Assembly (NCBI RefSeq): GCF_026241895.1
Contig: NZ_JAPJIV010000002.1
Location: 62,001 to 126,000 of the forward strand
Length of the DNA stretch: 64,000 nucleotides
Source of the DNA: Pseudomonas sp. RIT-562
GTDB taxonomy: Bacteria; Pseudomonadota; Gammaproteobacteria; Pseudomonadales; Pseudomonadaceae
Reading direction: 5' to 3'
Shown here in pieces: positions 56,613 through 64,000 of this stretch. Position 1 is the first letter of the stretch, and each line of letters starts with the position of its first letter. The position numbers and the translations under genes were made by a program. Under the pieces are notes generated by a model that did not search any database, was not told the origin of the DNA, and worked only from the letters and a program-made list of their open reading frames with translations.

Positions 56613-57416
56613 TTATTTCGTACGCTCTAATTGTGTGTAACGCAAATTCAACCGATATGACAACGAACAGTTATAACATCTAAACGGCGCCCAAATCTTA
56701 TCCAACGGAACTGGAATCTTCGCCTCACACTCACAAGTCGCTGTAAAAACTTTCACAGGAACAAGTACTTTTGCACCTTCTTCTGTCACAACTTTACGGT
56801 ATAGAGCATTGCACTTACTATTTCCACATACAGCAAACTCATCATTTTCGAACTCAAACTCACCGATGTGAACTATATTGCCGCAATCGCAGTTAGCGTT
56901 AATTACGTTTTTCGTCGCAAGGATCAATGTTGCACTTCGCACTCTCTCCAGATCAGCGATCATCGTAGCTAACGATTGACTCTGCAGGATTTTTGAGCCA
57001 CCGCTGTCCCGTGCAGCATGGAGATAGCTTCCTAACTTATTGTAGTATTTTCTGAATTCCCTCCAGCTGACCGCCTGCGTACTTCCGACAGCAATCCACT
57101 CTTCTGGCAGCGCTCCATCTGGGGATGGGTAGCCTATGTCCATCTTTCCACTCTGATCAGAAAAAGGATCAAACGACGCCAAGGTTCTAATAATTTGATC
57201 GGGTTTCCATTCTTTTGATAAAGATCCCGGTACTACGTCGCCATATTGACTGAGTTGGCGATAAGCTATCAGTTCAAAGCAAAATCTTAGCTCTAAGCAT
57301 GCGTATCGTAAGGAGTGCACCTCGTCACGTTCGACAAGCTCTTTTGCTCGATCAAGGTGTGGTGATATTTCAAACAGATCCACTGGCTTCCCTCCCATAG
57401 TTGAGCGAATCAGCAT
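56613..57416 (-). CDS. Unknown protein with two C-terminal zinc ribbons
   Basis: The protein has about 267 residues. The N-terminal half is helical ('LDRAKELVERDEVHSLRYACLELRFCFELIAYRQL') and may be HEPN-like. The C-terminal half holds two cysteine clusters, C-x-C-x18-C-x4-C and C-x-C-x16-C-x2-C, each a likely zinc ribbon. No family was recognised. The start is uncertain: ATG at 57416 has GAGC upstream, while 57398 is a possible alternative. It is convergent with the DUF4238 gene and AT-rich, so it is accessory. Nucleic-acid binding is a reasonable guess. Confidence 0.6.
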   Translation of the reverse strand: MLIRSTMGGKPVDLFEISPHLDRAKELVERDEVHSLRYACLELRFCFELIAYRQLSQYGDVVPGSLSKEWKPDQIIRTLASFDPFSDQSGKMDIGYPSPDGALPEEWIAVGSTQAVSWREFRKYYNKLGSYLHAARDSGGSKILQSQSLATMIADLERVRSATLILATKNVINANCDCGNIVHIGEFEFENDEFAVCGNSKCNALYRKVVTEEGAKVLVPVKVFTATCECEAKIPVPLDKIWAPFRCYNCSLSYRLNLRYTQLERTK

Positions 57417-57664
57417 AATGCTCAAAGAGTAGCTAGTACACGAAAATCCTGTGGCGGCGAACGACAAAGCACGCCAGGTCAACAGCCATCCTCGATCAGT
57501 AAAGGAGCAACTTGCGGAAGAGGGCGGCCTAGATCTGGCCGATGTCGGCTAATCGCTATCCGAACGGCCCAATAGAACCCAGGATCGGAAAAGTTTTACC
57601 CCTTACCGGAGAAATCTTTCCGGCCCCTATAATCGACCCTTATTAAGGAAAGGAATCTCCGCAA

Positions 57665-57919
57665 ATGCTGACGATTGATCCCCTCGCACTGGACGCATAG
57701 GCCGTTCATCTCTCCGGTTCTTAGCCCGCAGGCCAAGCGGTGTCAGACGCAGTAGACGCGCTAGAGACTGCGGCAAATGTGGGTAAAGAGGCTGAGCGGC
57801 TAGCCTGTCATAAAGCTTTGTATCGTGCCGCTGAAGAGCGAGAAGACGCATTTATCGACTTGGAAGAGGCTGTGCGCGGGGCGCTTTACGGGTCCGATGA
57901 AGATGCCGAAGAAGGCTAA
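57665..57919 (+). pseudogene. Small acidic protein frame with two in-frame amber codons
   Basis: ATG at 57665 has AAGGAA upstream and a TATAAT at 57628-57633. The frame reads MLTIDPLALDA, TAG (57698), AVHLSGS, TAG (57722), PAGQAVSDAVDALETAANVGKEA and on to an acidic helical end GALYGSDEDAEEG at 57919. The frame stays open apart from those two codons, and the part after them could start at GTG 57740. It is either a decayed small phage gene or a shorter gene from the GTG. Confidence 0.5.
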
Positions 57920-57966
57920 ACCTGATTCGTTTGGAGTAACAAAGTGAACTCAAAGGAGCCCTGTTC

Positions 57967-58200
57967 ATGCCTCTCAATTCCAGTGAAGCCATAAAAGCAC
58001 AGCGACTGGCGCGATTGCGCGAAGAAATTAGTGACTTACAGACCGACGGAGACCCCGAATCTTGTTCTTGGCGTCGGCCCATGATCGGGGGACGCATGCT
58101 TGAGCTGAAAGAGTTAGGAATTTTCGATCAAGACGATTTCGACGTATTCAATGACGAATTCAACGATGCGCTGTTGGCCAAGAAAATCGCGAGCAGGTGA
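57967..58200 (+). CDS. Small hypothetical protein
   Basis: The 77-residue protein has a clear AAAGGAG ribosome site before the ATG. It is helical and charged ('SEAIKAQRLARLREEISDLQ'; 'IFDQDDFDVFNDEFNDALLAKKI'). No family was recognised. It belongs to the block of small genes between the cargo genes and the SOS-type operon. Confidence 0.6.
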   Translation: MPLNSSEAIKAQRLARLREEISDLQTDGDPESCSWRRPMIGGRMLELKELGIFDQDDFDVFNDEFNDALLAKKIASR

Positions 58201-58331
58201 CGGCGCGTTACGAGAAACGTCCCGTGGCTGCGCGCTTGCCACGACCCTCGCCGCATTACCGCCCTCGGCTCGACAGAGAATCACTTCCCCCCTCGTCGCC
58301 TTACTCTCGCCTGAAAGTCACACCTAGATTA

Positions 58332-58347
58332 CTGTATATAAAACCAG
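58332..58347 (+). promoter_or_regulatory. Putative LexA (SOS) box before the 58369 gene
   Basis: CTGTATATAAAACCAG fits the SOS box CTGT-N8-ACAG at all but one conserved position and has the same CCAG end as the dinB box in this window. It lies 21 bases upstream of the ATG at 58369, where LexA would block transcription. Confidence 0.7.
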
Positions 58348-58368
58348 TACAAGGCAGTGAACCTTCTC

Positions 58369-59097
58369 ATGAACTTCGATCAGGCCAAAGCGCTGAGGCT
58401 GCAACAGTGGCGCTCGACCCTCGACGACCACGACTTTCGTATGCAAAACCCTGAGGCCTATAGGCAAACACTTCACTCCATGAGCGCCACCCTGACGGCA
58501 GAAAGGGTAATTGACGAACTCCAGCGCTTTGACTTGAACGAGATGGCCAACGCCGCTTACTGGCATGCCGTTGAAGAACTGCAAACCTGTGCGGCCCACT
58601 ATTGCGGTGCCTCGACCTACGACGTCATCAGCCACGGCAGCACCGAGCTGTTCGGTAAAATTGGTCGTTCGATTTTCTACGCCTCGGCGACGCTAACGGA
58701 CGGTACCCGTCCCGCTTACGACGGGAAGATTTACCGCGATGCCAATGGAGCGGACTTGGTGCTCAACCCATCCGGCGCGGTGGGCAGAATCACTGGACTT
58801 ATATTGACCCTACCAGATGGCCAAATGTACGACCTCATCGAAACGGGAAGAACCGTCGAGGGCGTCTCCCATGTGCCGATCGAGGATCCAGATCTCTACC
58901 GTGCCCTTGTGGACTTGGCCCAAATGGCACAGGAATGCCGAGACCTATGCGCGTTCGAAAAAATACGGCCATTTATTGACTTGGCCAAGTTTCGTTGCTG
59001 CCCTACATGCTTTGATCGATTCGACAAATGTGAGGATTGCTCAACCTGCTCGGGTAAAGGTTTTGTGACGAAGCAGGCCGGCACAGGTCAACCTTGA
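58369..59097 (+). CDS. Unknown SOS-linked protein with C-terminal cysteine cluster
   Basis: The 242-residue protein has no recognised family. The N-terminal 90 residues are helical. The middle is beta-rich ('GRSIFYASATLTDGTRPAYDGKIYRDANGADLVLNPSG'). The C-terminus has CCPTCFDRFDKCEDCSTCSG, a likely zinc-binding cluster resembling DnaJ-type knuckles. A LexA box is just upstream and an SRAP-type gene follows after 23 bases, so a DNA-damage-induced role is likely. A GTG at 58357 is an alternative start. Confidence 0.6.
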   Translation: MNFDQAKALRLQQWRSTLDDHDFRMQNPEAYRQTLHSMSATLTAERVIDELQRFDLNEMANAAYWHAVEELQTCAAHYCGASTYDVISHGSTELFGKIGRSIFYASATLTDGTRPAYDGKIYRDANGADLVLNPSGAVGRITGLILTLPDGQMYDLIETGRTVEGVSHVPIEDPDLYRALVDLAQMAQECRDLCAFEKIRPFIDLAKFRCCPTCFDRFDKCEDCSTCSGKGFVTKQAGTGQP

Positions 59098-59120
59098 AGA
59101 CATAGTCAGAGGAAATCATT

Positions 59121-59828
59121 ATGTGCGGACGACTCAGCCAGTATCGGGGCATTCACGACTTTGTCGCGGCGCTGAGCATTCCTAACGTCTCGATCAACTA
59201 TGCCGGCGACCAGCCTTTCGAGCGTTTTAACGCAGCACCGAGTACACGCCTCGCCCTCTTCCACCGAGAAGGTGAGTTTCTGCGTGCCGACATGGTTCGC
59301 TGGGGGTGGCGTCCGCACTGGGCAAAAGACCGTGCCGAGCCGATCAATGCCAGAGTCGAGAAAGTCGCCCATGGTCCATTTTTTCGCGCAATCTGGCCGC
59401 ACCGGTAAATCATTGCCATCGACAACTGGTTCGAGTGGGTTGATGAGGGAGGCCCGAAGAAGCAGCCCTACCTCATACGTCACAGGGATCAGTCGCCCAT
59501 ACTTTGCGCTGCCATTGGGCAGTATCCAATCGCAGAACATGAACCAGGCGAGCACGATGGTTTTGTCATTATCACGGCGGACAGTGCAGGCGGTATGGTG
59601 GACATCCACGATCGCCGGCCGGTCGCATTAACGGCGAAACTGGCCCGTGAATGGCTGTATCCGGCCACGCCGGAGGAACGAGCCGAGCAGATGGCATCGC
59701 TCCAAGGTGAGCCGACCGAGGCATTCGAGTGGTTCAAAATTGACCGTGCAATTGGCAATGTGCGAAACCAGAGCCCCGATCTGATACTGCCGGCGGAGGA
59801 AGCACCTGCTGGTGATGAACTGTTTTAA
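59121..59828 (+). pseudogene. SOS response-associated peptidase (SRAP, YedK/HMCES-like), broken by a stop codon
   Basis: MCGRLSQ places the catalytic Cys2, as in SRAP proteins that trap abasic sites in single-stranded DNA by a thiazolidine link. 'NAAPSTRLALFHREGEFLRADMVRWGWRPHWA' and 'INARVEKV' are family-typical. At 59406 a TAA interrupts WPHR-stop-IIAIDNWFEWVDEGG, where the family normally has Cys; beyond it the same frame stays open to 59828 and contains the expected C-terminal half, including SAGGMVDIHDRRPVAL. So one nonsense change inactivates an otherwise whole gene. It follows the SOS-linked gene by 23 bases. Confidence 0.85.
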
Positions 59829-59905
59829 GTCGACGTCGATGAGTAATTTTGGCGACCATCAACCTCGAGTACATCGAAATGATGCTGCGTGGCGTTTCTT
59901 TCTTC

Positions 59906-60057
59906 AAAGCGTTAAAGCGTTAAAGCGTTAAAGCGTTAAAGAGTTAATTCTTTAATTCTTTAATTCTTTAATTCTTTAATTCTTTAATTCTTTAATTCTT
60001 TAATTCTTTAATTCTTTAATTCTTTAATTCTTTAATTCTTTAATTCTTTAATTCGTT
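59906..60057. repeat. Array of nineteen tandem octamers in three sequence blocks
   Basis: A strict eight-base period runs for 152 bases: four copies of AAAGCGTT, one AAAGAGTT, thirteen of AATTCTTT, then one AATTCGTT. It lies in a gene-free stretch of 625 bases (59829-60453). The thirteen-copy block is an AT-rich simple repeat likely to vary in copy number by slippage. Because AAAGAATT is the complement of AATTCTTT, the left block can partly pair with the right one. Confidence 0.95.
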
Positions 60058-60136
60058 AATCGCTAATTCGCAGAGCTATTCCAACGTAAAAATTTTTCAA
60101 CTCACATCTATCAAACCACGAATCTTATTCGTTGCC

Positions 60137-60232
60137 ATACACCCTTAACCCTAGGGCAAAATTCATTTATACACCTATAGCCCGGGGGCACACTCCTCGC
60201 ATACACCCATTGCCCAATGGCCAGTTCGCATC
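60137..60232. repeat. Three 32-nt-period iteron-like repeats
   Basis: Copies start at 60137, 60169 and 60201, exactly 32 bases apart. Each begins with ATACACC, then after five bases CCC, three bases and GGC. The tail of each copy is not conserved. The repeats lie between the octamer array and the phage-type minus-strand genes. No reading frame crosses them. Spacing of about three helical turns suggests protein binding on one face of the DNA. Confidence 0.9.
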
Positions 60233-60453
60233 CTGATTAATAACATCCCGCTTGACGTCCCCCACAAATTAAAATTAAGGTATTACACGTCTAACGATAC
60301 AAGTAAAAGCAGCAGCCGCACTAAGCACGTAAACCCTCTAACCACTTCGAGAAAGTCAATGAAGTTCATTAGCTCTGTACGACTGTGCCTAATCCTTGCC
60401 ATTGAGACTATTCGGCTAATTCACTTTTTTGCCAAAAAACTCTTTGGTGAGGA

Positions 60454-61248
60454 CTAAAACAATCCTCCCAATGCTTCCGGCGCCCAATTCATGATCACCA
60501 GCTCCCCGCTGACCTCGGTCTTTCCTTGCCTTTGATTGGTGTTGCAATAGCGGATATCCAATGTTTCGAAGTGAAAGCCCTCGAACACCCGGCGAATGTC
60601 TGGATGGTCGTTGATACTGACCATCACCTTGCCTTTGCATCGGCGCATGAAGTCGGCCATCCGCTCGTAATTCTCAAACGGAAAGTCCACCCCGTAGCCT
60701 GCGGTCTGCCAGTAAGGTGGATCCATGTAATGGAAGGTATGGGCACGGTCGTAGCGTTCCGCACATTCGAGCCAAGGTAGGTGTTCGACGTAGGTTCCAG
60801 ACAGGCGCTGCCACGCGGCCGAGAGATTTTCCTCGATCCGCAGCAGGTTTATGGCGGGGCCAGTGGTCGCAGTGCCGAACGTCTGCCCGGTGACCTTGCC
60901 GGCGAAGGCATGGTGCTGCAGGTAGAAGAATCGGGCCGCGCGCTGGATGTCGGTGAGTGTTTCGGGGCGGGTCATTTTCTGCCACTCGAATACCTGACGC
61001 GAGCTTAGCGCCCATTTGAATTGGCGCACAAACTCTTCGAGGTGGTTCTGCACTACACGGTACAGCGTGACCAAGTCGCCGTTAATATCGTTGAGGACTT
61101 CAACGGGTGCAGCCTGGGGGCGCATGAAGTAGAGCGCGGCACCGCCGGCAAAGACTTCGACGTAGCATTCGTGGGGCGGAAAAAGAGGAATGAGACGGTC
61201 GGCCAGGCGGCGTTTGCCGCCCATCCAAGGGATGATGGGTGTGGACAT
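60454..61248 (-). CDS. Phage-type DNA adenine methylase (Dam-like)
   Basis: The 264-residue N6-adenine methyltransferase has the N-terminal PWMGGKRRLADR (motif X), AdoMet-binding 'VEVFAGGAALYF' (motif I) and catalytic DPPYW (motif IV). The size and motif order match class D12 Dam enzymes. Such genes are often carried in tailocin and prophage clusters of the fluorescens group. The recognition sequence cannot be told. I chose the ATG at 61248; a TTG lies three codons upstream. Confidence 0.88.
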   Translation of the reverse strand: MSTPIIPWMGGKRRLADRLIPLFPPHECYVEVFAGGAALYFMRPQAAPVEVLNDINGDLVTLYRVVQNHLEEFVRQFKWALSSRQVFEWQKMTRPETLTDIQRAARFFYLQHHAFAGKVTGQTFGTATTGPAINLLRIEENLSAAWQRLSGTYVEHLPWLECAERYDRAHTFHYMDPPYWQTAGYGVDFPFENYERMADFMRRCKGKVMVSINDHPDIRRVFEGFHFETLDIRYCNTNQRQGKTEVSGELVIMNWAPEALGGLF

Positions 61249-61398
61249 TGATAGCAAGACCTTTACTGTATGGATAAACAGGTGCTAGGCTCGCCGCGCT
61301 TTGTGCACGGAGCGAGAGCCTTGGCTGGACTTGCAGGGATGTTCTGCAGGGACGGCGGCTGGGCTGGATGTTGACGCATCCACTCCGGCCGCTCTTTT

Positions 61399-61944
61399 TC
61401 ACTTCGGTGTCGAGACTTCTTTGGCGTAGGCCTGACAGGCCGCCAGCGCAATCAATCCTCGGTCACCGTCGCCGGTGATGCCGACAATTCGTTGAGCATG
61501 CGCTGGGTCAAGTTCGGCTCTTGTGCCTCCATGAACCACGCCGCCGGTGCCGGCAACGGCTGACAGGCCGCCACCGCCTGGACCGAAGGGACCGGTGCTG
61601 AGTAGGACTGACAACCTGAGATTGGCAGTAGCAAGGCTACTAACCAGGAGCTGCTGAGCTTTCTGCGCATCAGAGAGTTTTCCATAATGGGTTTCATCGT
61701 TAGTTTTCAAGCGCCCCTCAAGAGCAAGGCGCTTGGTTTGTTCGGTCGTCAGAGTGGCCAGCACCGCGTCGACGCGAGCGGTGGCTTGTTCGGCGGCAGT
61801 GCGCGCCCGTGCCTCCAGCTCCTGGCCATAGCGCCAGTCTTGAACCACCCACGCGCAACCCGCAGCGGCACCGGCAATCACCATCAGCACCAGGGCGATC
61901 GCACAGGGACGCAGCGCCGGCGGAATCAAATCAAGGACAGACAT
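61399..61944 (-). CDS. Phage lysis protein Rz (inner-membrane spanin)
   Basis: The 181-residue protein has one N-terminal membrane helix ('AIALVLMVIAGAAAGCAWVV') and a long periplasmic coiled coil ('GQELEARARTAAEQATARVDAVLATLTTEQTKRLALEGRLKTNDE'), as in Rz i-spanins. Together with the nested Rz1 it fuses the inner and outer membranes at lysis. The ATG at 61944 has GGAGG four bases upstream, and it overlaps the endolysin stop by 19 bases. Confidence 0.85.
   Translation of the reverse strand: MSVLDLIPPALRPCAIALVLMVIAGAAAGCAWVVQDWRYGQELEARARTAAEQATARVDAVLATLTTEQTKRLALEGRLKTNDETHYGKLSDAQKAQQLLVSSLATANLRLSVLLSTGPFGPGGGGLSAVAGTGGVVHGGTRAELDPAHAQRIVGITGDGDRGLIALAACQAYAKEVSTPK
61452..61670 (-). CDS. 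Phage lysis lipoprotein Rz1 (outer-membrane spanin), nested in Rz
   Basis: The 72-residue frame is wholly inside Rz in another frame. It has a basic start (MRRK), a hydrophobic stretch and a lipobox (LPISGC), then a proline-containing short periplasmic part ('CQPLPAPAAWFMEAQEPNLTQRMLNEL'). This is the standard embedded Rz1 layout. I chose the ATG at 61670 because it puts the lipobox at the correct distance and GGAA is nine bases upstream; earlier ATGs exist at 61685 and 61697. Confidence 0.8.
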   Translation of the reverse strand: MRRKLSSSWLVALLLPISGCQSYSAPVPSVQAVAACQPLPAPAAWFMEAQEPNLTQRMLNELSASPATVTED

Positions 61945-62585
61945 AGAGCCTCCTTGGCGACCTTCCACAGCTCACGCCGCTCGGCGGCACCGTTGCCGCC
62001 GCCGTTAATCACTTGCGAGATGCGATCGAACTGGCCAGCGTCGGCCAGCTCGTTCAAACCGCGATCCCACCAGAACCAGGCCGCCGACAACGCGGCGAAT
62101 TCGGCTTGTTCCAGCAGCTCGGGCTGCTCCAGCAATGGCAGGCCCAAAGCCTTGCCGCACAACCGGTAGTTGTCATGGAAGGTAATGCCGAGCAAACCCC
62201 GGCCCCGGTATTTGTAACCATCACCGGTGGCCTCAGGCCCGTTACCGTAACGACCGCCATACACGCGGTTGGCCATCTTTTCCGAGTTGCGCAGGTAACC
62301 CTGGGCGAAAGCCACTTCGGCCGGATCGACGCGCCCGTTGTGGTTGAGGTCAAAGCCATACTTGAACAACTGGGCGACCCGCTCAGCGTCCTTGTAATAG
62401 AGGCTTTCCGACAGCTTGGTCAGTTGCATGGACTCATGCCCGACCTGAGCAAGAAAAGCCGCTTGGCGCACTGGTGATCCAATGTCGAAACGCGCCATGG
62501 CGCGATTTAGGGCAGGCACAAAAACGCCCGCGACTGGGCGGGCGTTGGGGAGGATTCGCAGCAACTGCTGCAGAGTGAGAGGCAT
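61926..62585 (-). CDS. Phage endolysin, glycoside hydrolase family 19 (chitinase-like lysozyme)
   Basis: The 219-residue muralytic enzyme cuts peptidoglycan glycan strands. The family pattern is 'RQAAFLAQVGHESMQLTKLSESLYYKD', with the catalytic Glu in GHES, then 'GDGYKYRGRGLLGITFHDNYR' and 'ISQVINGGGNGAAERRELW'. There is no signal peptide, so export needs a holin, which was not seen in the window. GGAG lies five bases before the ATG at 62585. Its end overlaps Rz. Confidence 0.9.
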   Translation of the reverse strand: MPLTLQQLLRILPNARPVAGVFVPALNRAMARFDIGSPVRQAAFLAQVGHESMQLTKLSESLYYKDAERVAQLFKYGFDLNHNGRVDPAEVAFAQGYLRNSEKMANRVYGGRYGNGPEATGDGYKYRGRGLLGITFHDNYRLCGKALGLPLLEQPELLEQAEFAALSAAWFWWDRGLNELADAGQFDRISQVINGGGNGAAERRELWKVAKEALCLSLI

Positions 62586-62642
62586 ACAAACTCCAGGCAT
62601 AAAAAAACCGCTCAAGGCGGCAGGGGACGCGCCAGGGCGGCG

Positions 62643-63686
62643 CTATTGCAGGTTGACGACTTTGACCGGCTTGGCCTCTTTCTTCTTGGCCTTCGCCGTG
62701 GCTTTGCCTTTCTTGCCGCCGTTGCACTCGACGGTGGTGGTCCAGCCCGACTGGGTGAATACCTGTTCCACTGAATCCACCAGATACTCGCCATCGAGAC
62801 CGACCTTGAAGCCTTGGGCGTTGATCGTGACTTCGGCAAACAGATCCGTGCGCCCGACCATTTCTAGGCGCACGCCTGCAGTCGAACGGTTGAACGCCGC
62901 CAGGCGCGCTTTGGCGGCGGCCTCGGCGGCTGTCTTGTTGGGGTGAATGTGCCTATCGGTGTGCACGGCTGGCAGACCGGCCGGTGAATCGTCGTTATCC
63001 AGGGTGACCACCGACACCTTGCCGGTCTTCTTGTCCTGATGCTTGGTTGCCACGGCCTTGTGCGTGTTGCGATCGCCCAGGCGGAACTGCCAGCGGCTGA
63101 CATCCCGGCGCGTCAGCGTGAGGGTGCCCAGGGGCTTGCCGCTCGCGCTTTCACCGCCTTGCCGGGGCATGACCAACAGTTTGCCGTCGCCGACTTTGGC
63201 GGTGCAGTCGTGCAGCTTGGCCAGGCGCGTAATGAAATTAAAATCCGACTCGCTGAGCTGGTCCGCCCGGGGCACTTTGGTGGCCACGTTGCACTCCGGC
63301 GCCCAGCCATTGCGCTTGGCCACGTCGGCCACGATCGCCGACAGCGGGACGTTATCCCAGCTCCCGCTGCGCGTGGTCTTGCCGCTGCCGCGCATGTCGC
63401 TGGCCTTGCCTCGGATCACGATCGTATCCGGCGGGCCGGAGACTTCCACCTCGTCGACCACGTAGCGGCCGAGTCGGGCCAAGTCCGCGCCGGCATAACC
63501 CAAAAATATCTCGATGCCGGCACCCCGGGCAGGCAACGCCACGGCGCTATCCCGATCGTCGATGCGCAACTCAAACTCGTCGGACTCCATCCCGGGTTTA
63601 TCGGAGGTGCGCAGCAACAACAGCCGATCGTTGATCAGCGCCGTAATGTCGGCCCCATCAGCGACGATGCGAAAGGTGGGAGTCAT
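62643..63686 (-). CDS. Phage late control protein D (baseplate hub gpD)
   Basis: The 347-residue tail hub protein is of the P2 gpD/gp27-like kind ('FRIVADGADITALINDRLLLLRTSDKPGMESDEFELRIDD'; 'YVVDEVEVSGPPDTIVIRGKASD'; 'LSESDFNFITRLAKLHDC'). The C-terminus is Lys- and Ala-rich. In contractile phages and tailocins it sits at the end of the tube beneath the baseplate. It is followed by the lysis genes and preceded by tail protein X, the usual order in P2-like clusters. Confidence 0.9.
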   Translation of the reverse strand: MTPTFRIVADGADITALINDRLLLLRTSDKPGMESDEFELRIDDRDSAVALPARGAGIEIFLGYAGADLARLGRYVVDEVEVSGPPDTIVIRGKASDMRGSGKTTRSGSWDNVPLSAIVADVAKRNGWAPECNVATKVPRADQLSESDFNFITRLAKLHDCTAKVGDGKLLVMPRQGGESASGKPLGTLTLTRRDVSRWQFRLGDRNTHKAVATKHQDKKTGKVSVVTLDNDDSPAGLPAVHTDRHIHPNKTAAEAAAKARLAAFNRSTAGVRLEMVGRTDLFAEVTINAQGFKVGLDGEYLVDSVEQVFTQSGWTTTVECNGGKKGKATAKAKKKEAKPVKVVNLQ

Positions 63687-63754
63687 GGATTTTTTCCAAA
63701 AGAAAACCCGCACAAGGCGGGCTAGGTCGGTGGGTCGTTACGCGTAACGCGGGG

Positions 63755-63961
63755 TCAGTCCCACAACATCACGACTTCCTCAGTCGCCACCGGCATATCC
63801 GGCAGCACGATCAGCAGGCCAGCGCGAAACGGTTGCGGCTCGCCGGCCAGCTCCGGATTGGCATCCAACACCAGCTCGACGCTGCGACTGAGGTGGCCAT
63901 AGAAGTTATGGCAAATGGTGTCCAACAGATCCCCGTCAGACGTTCTGCAGGTCGTCGCCAT
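63755..63961 (-). CDS. Phage tail protein X (gpX, LysM-like)
   Basis: The 68-residue protein has a LysM-like fold: 'TSDGDLLDTICHNFYGHLSRSVELVLDANPELAGEPQPFRAGLLIVLPDMP', the pattern of P2 gpX. It may bind peptidoglycan during tail action. I chose the ATG at 63961. It overlaps the stop of the gpU-like gene by 26 bases. Confidence 0.9.
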   Translation of the reverse strand: MATTCRTSDGDLLDTICHNFYGHLSRSVELVLDANPELAGEPQPFRAGLLIVLPDMPVATEEVVMLWD

Positions 63962-64000
63962 AGCGGACAAACTCCAAGGTAAAAGCCTGTTTGCGTGGAA
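63936..64000 (-). CDS. Phage tail protein U (gpU), partial C-terminus
   Basis: The last 20 or so codons read PRKQAFTLEFVRYGDDLQNV and stop. This is the C-terminal pattern of P2-like gpU, which stands upstream of gpX in tail clusters. The rest lies beyond the window end. It overlaps the gpX gene by 26 bases. Confidence 0.75.
   Translation of the reverse strand, partial: PRKQAFTLEFVRYGDDLQNV

Noticed and set aside
57451..57552. Possible gene fragment reading VAANDKARQVNSHPRSVKEQ and on to GLDLADVG
   Set aside because: It is only about 33 codons, has no ribosome site, and begins beside the start of a minus-strand gene. It may be the tail of a lost gene, but nothing confirms it.
59906..60232. 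Possible CRISPR array formed by the tandem repeats
   Set aside because: The octamers have no spacers, and the 32-base units share only a short core with no separate repeat and spacer parts. No cas gene is present.

Overview
The window comes from a chromosome of the Pseudomonas fluorescens group. The evidence is high-GC core genes with typical Pseudomonas neighbourhoods (dgkA-erdR, recX-recA-pncC next to the mutS start, fpr-finR, mprF-acvB), REP-type intergenic inverted repeats carrying the 'GTGGGAGCAAGGCTTGC' and 'GTAGGAGCTGCCG' motifs, and a LexA box before recA. This assignment rests on recalled family and neighbourhood features; no database was searched.

Positions 1 to about 52.2 kb are ordinary core genome. 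In order it holds a serine hydrolase fragment, a secreted glycoside hydrolase and dinG; small membrane and envelope genes (collagen-like protein, tandem OmpA lipoproteins, SEC-C proteins); a penicillin-acylase family lipoprotein; a DNA end-repair set (exonuclease and ATP-dependent ligase at 13.3-16.0 kb, Lhr-type helicase and PdeM-type phosphoesterase at 20.6-23.7 kb) split by a five-gene basic amino acid ABC operon; dcd, a cold-shock gene, an alkyltransferase-like gene, ampG, proS and dinB; two tandem initiator tRNA genes; mprF with its partner hydrolase; kup, rimO, RNA-modification genes, fpr/finR, dgkA, erdR, a DTW-domain gene, a LOG-family gene, recX, recA and pncC.

At about 52.47 kb the sequence leaves the core inside the first codons of mutS and enters an accessory region that runs to the window end. 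Its first part (52.5-57.4 kb) is visibly AT-richer and carries unfamiliar genes: a protein with an R-x4-H HEPN-like motif, a small membrane protein, a DUF4238 protein, a double zinc-ribbon protein and two copies of a small paralogous gene. The next part (57.6-59.8 kb) looks like a decaying SOS-linked block: a LexA box controls an unknown gene followed by an SRAP (YedK/HMCES-like) gene broken by a stop codon, and a small upstream frame has two in-frame amber codons. From 59.9 to 60.25 kb there are two unusual non-coding arrays: nineteen tandem octamers and three copies of a 32-nt-period motif.

From 60.4 kb to the end all genes lie on the minus strand and belong to a contractile-phage or tailocin cluster: tail proteins U, X and D, an endolysin, an Rz spanin with nested Rz1, and an adenine-specific DNA methylase. 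The mutS/cinA interval is a known location of tailocin-type prophages in this group. The layout therefore suggests a tailocin locus whose cinA-side flank has collected cargo genes, some possibly defensive. That functional reading is inference.
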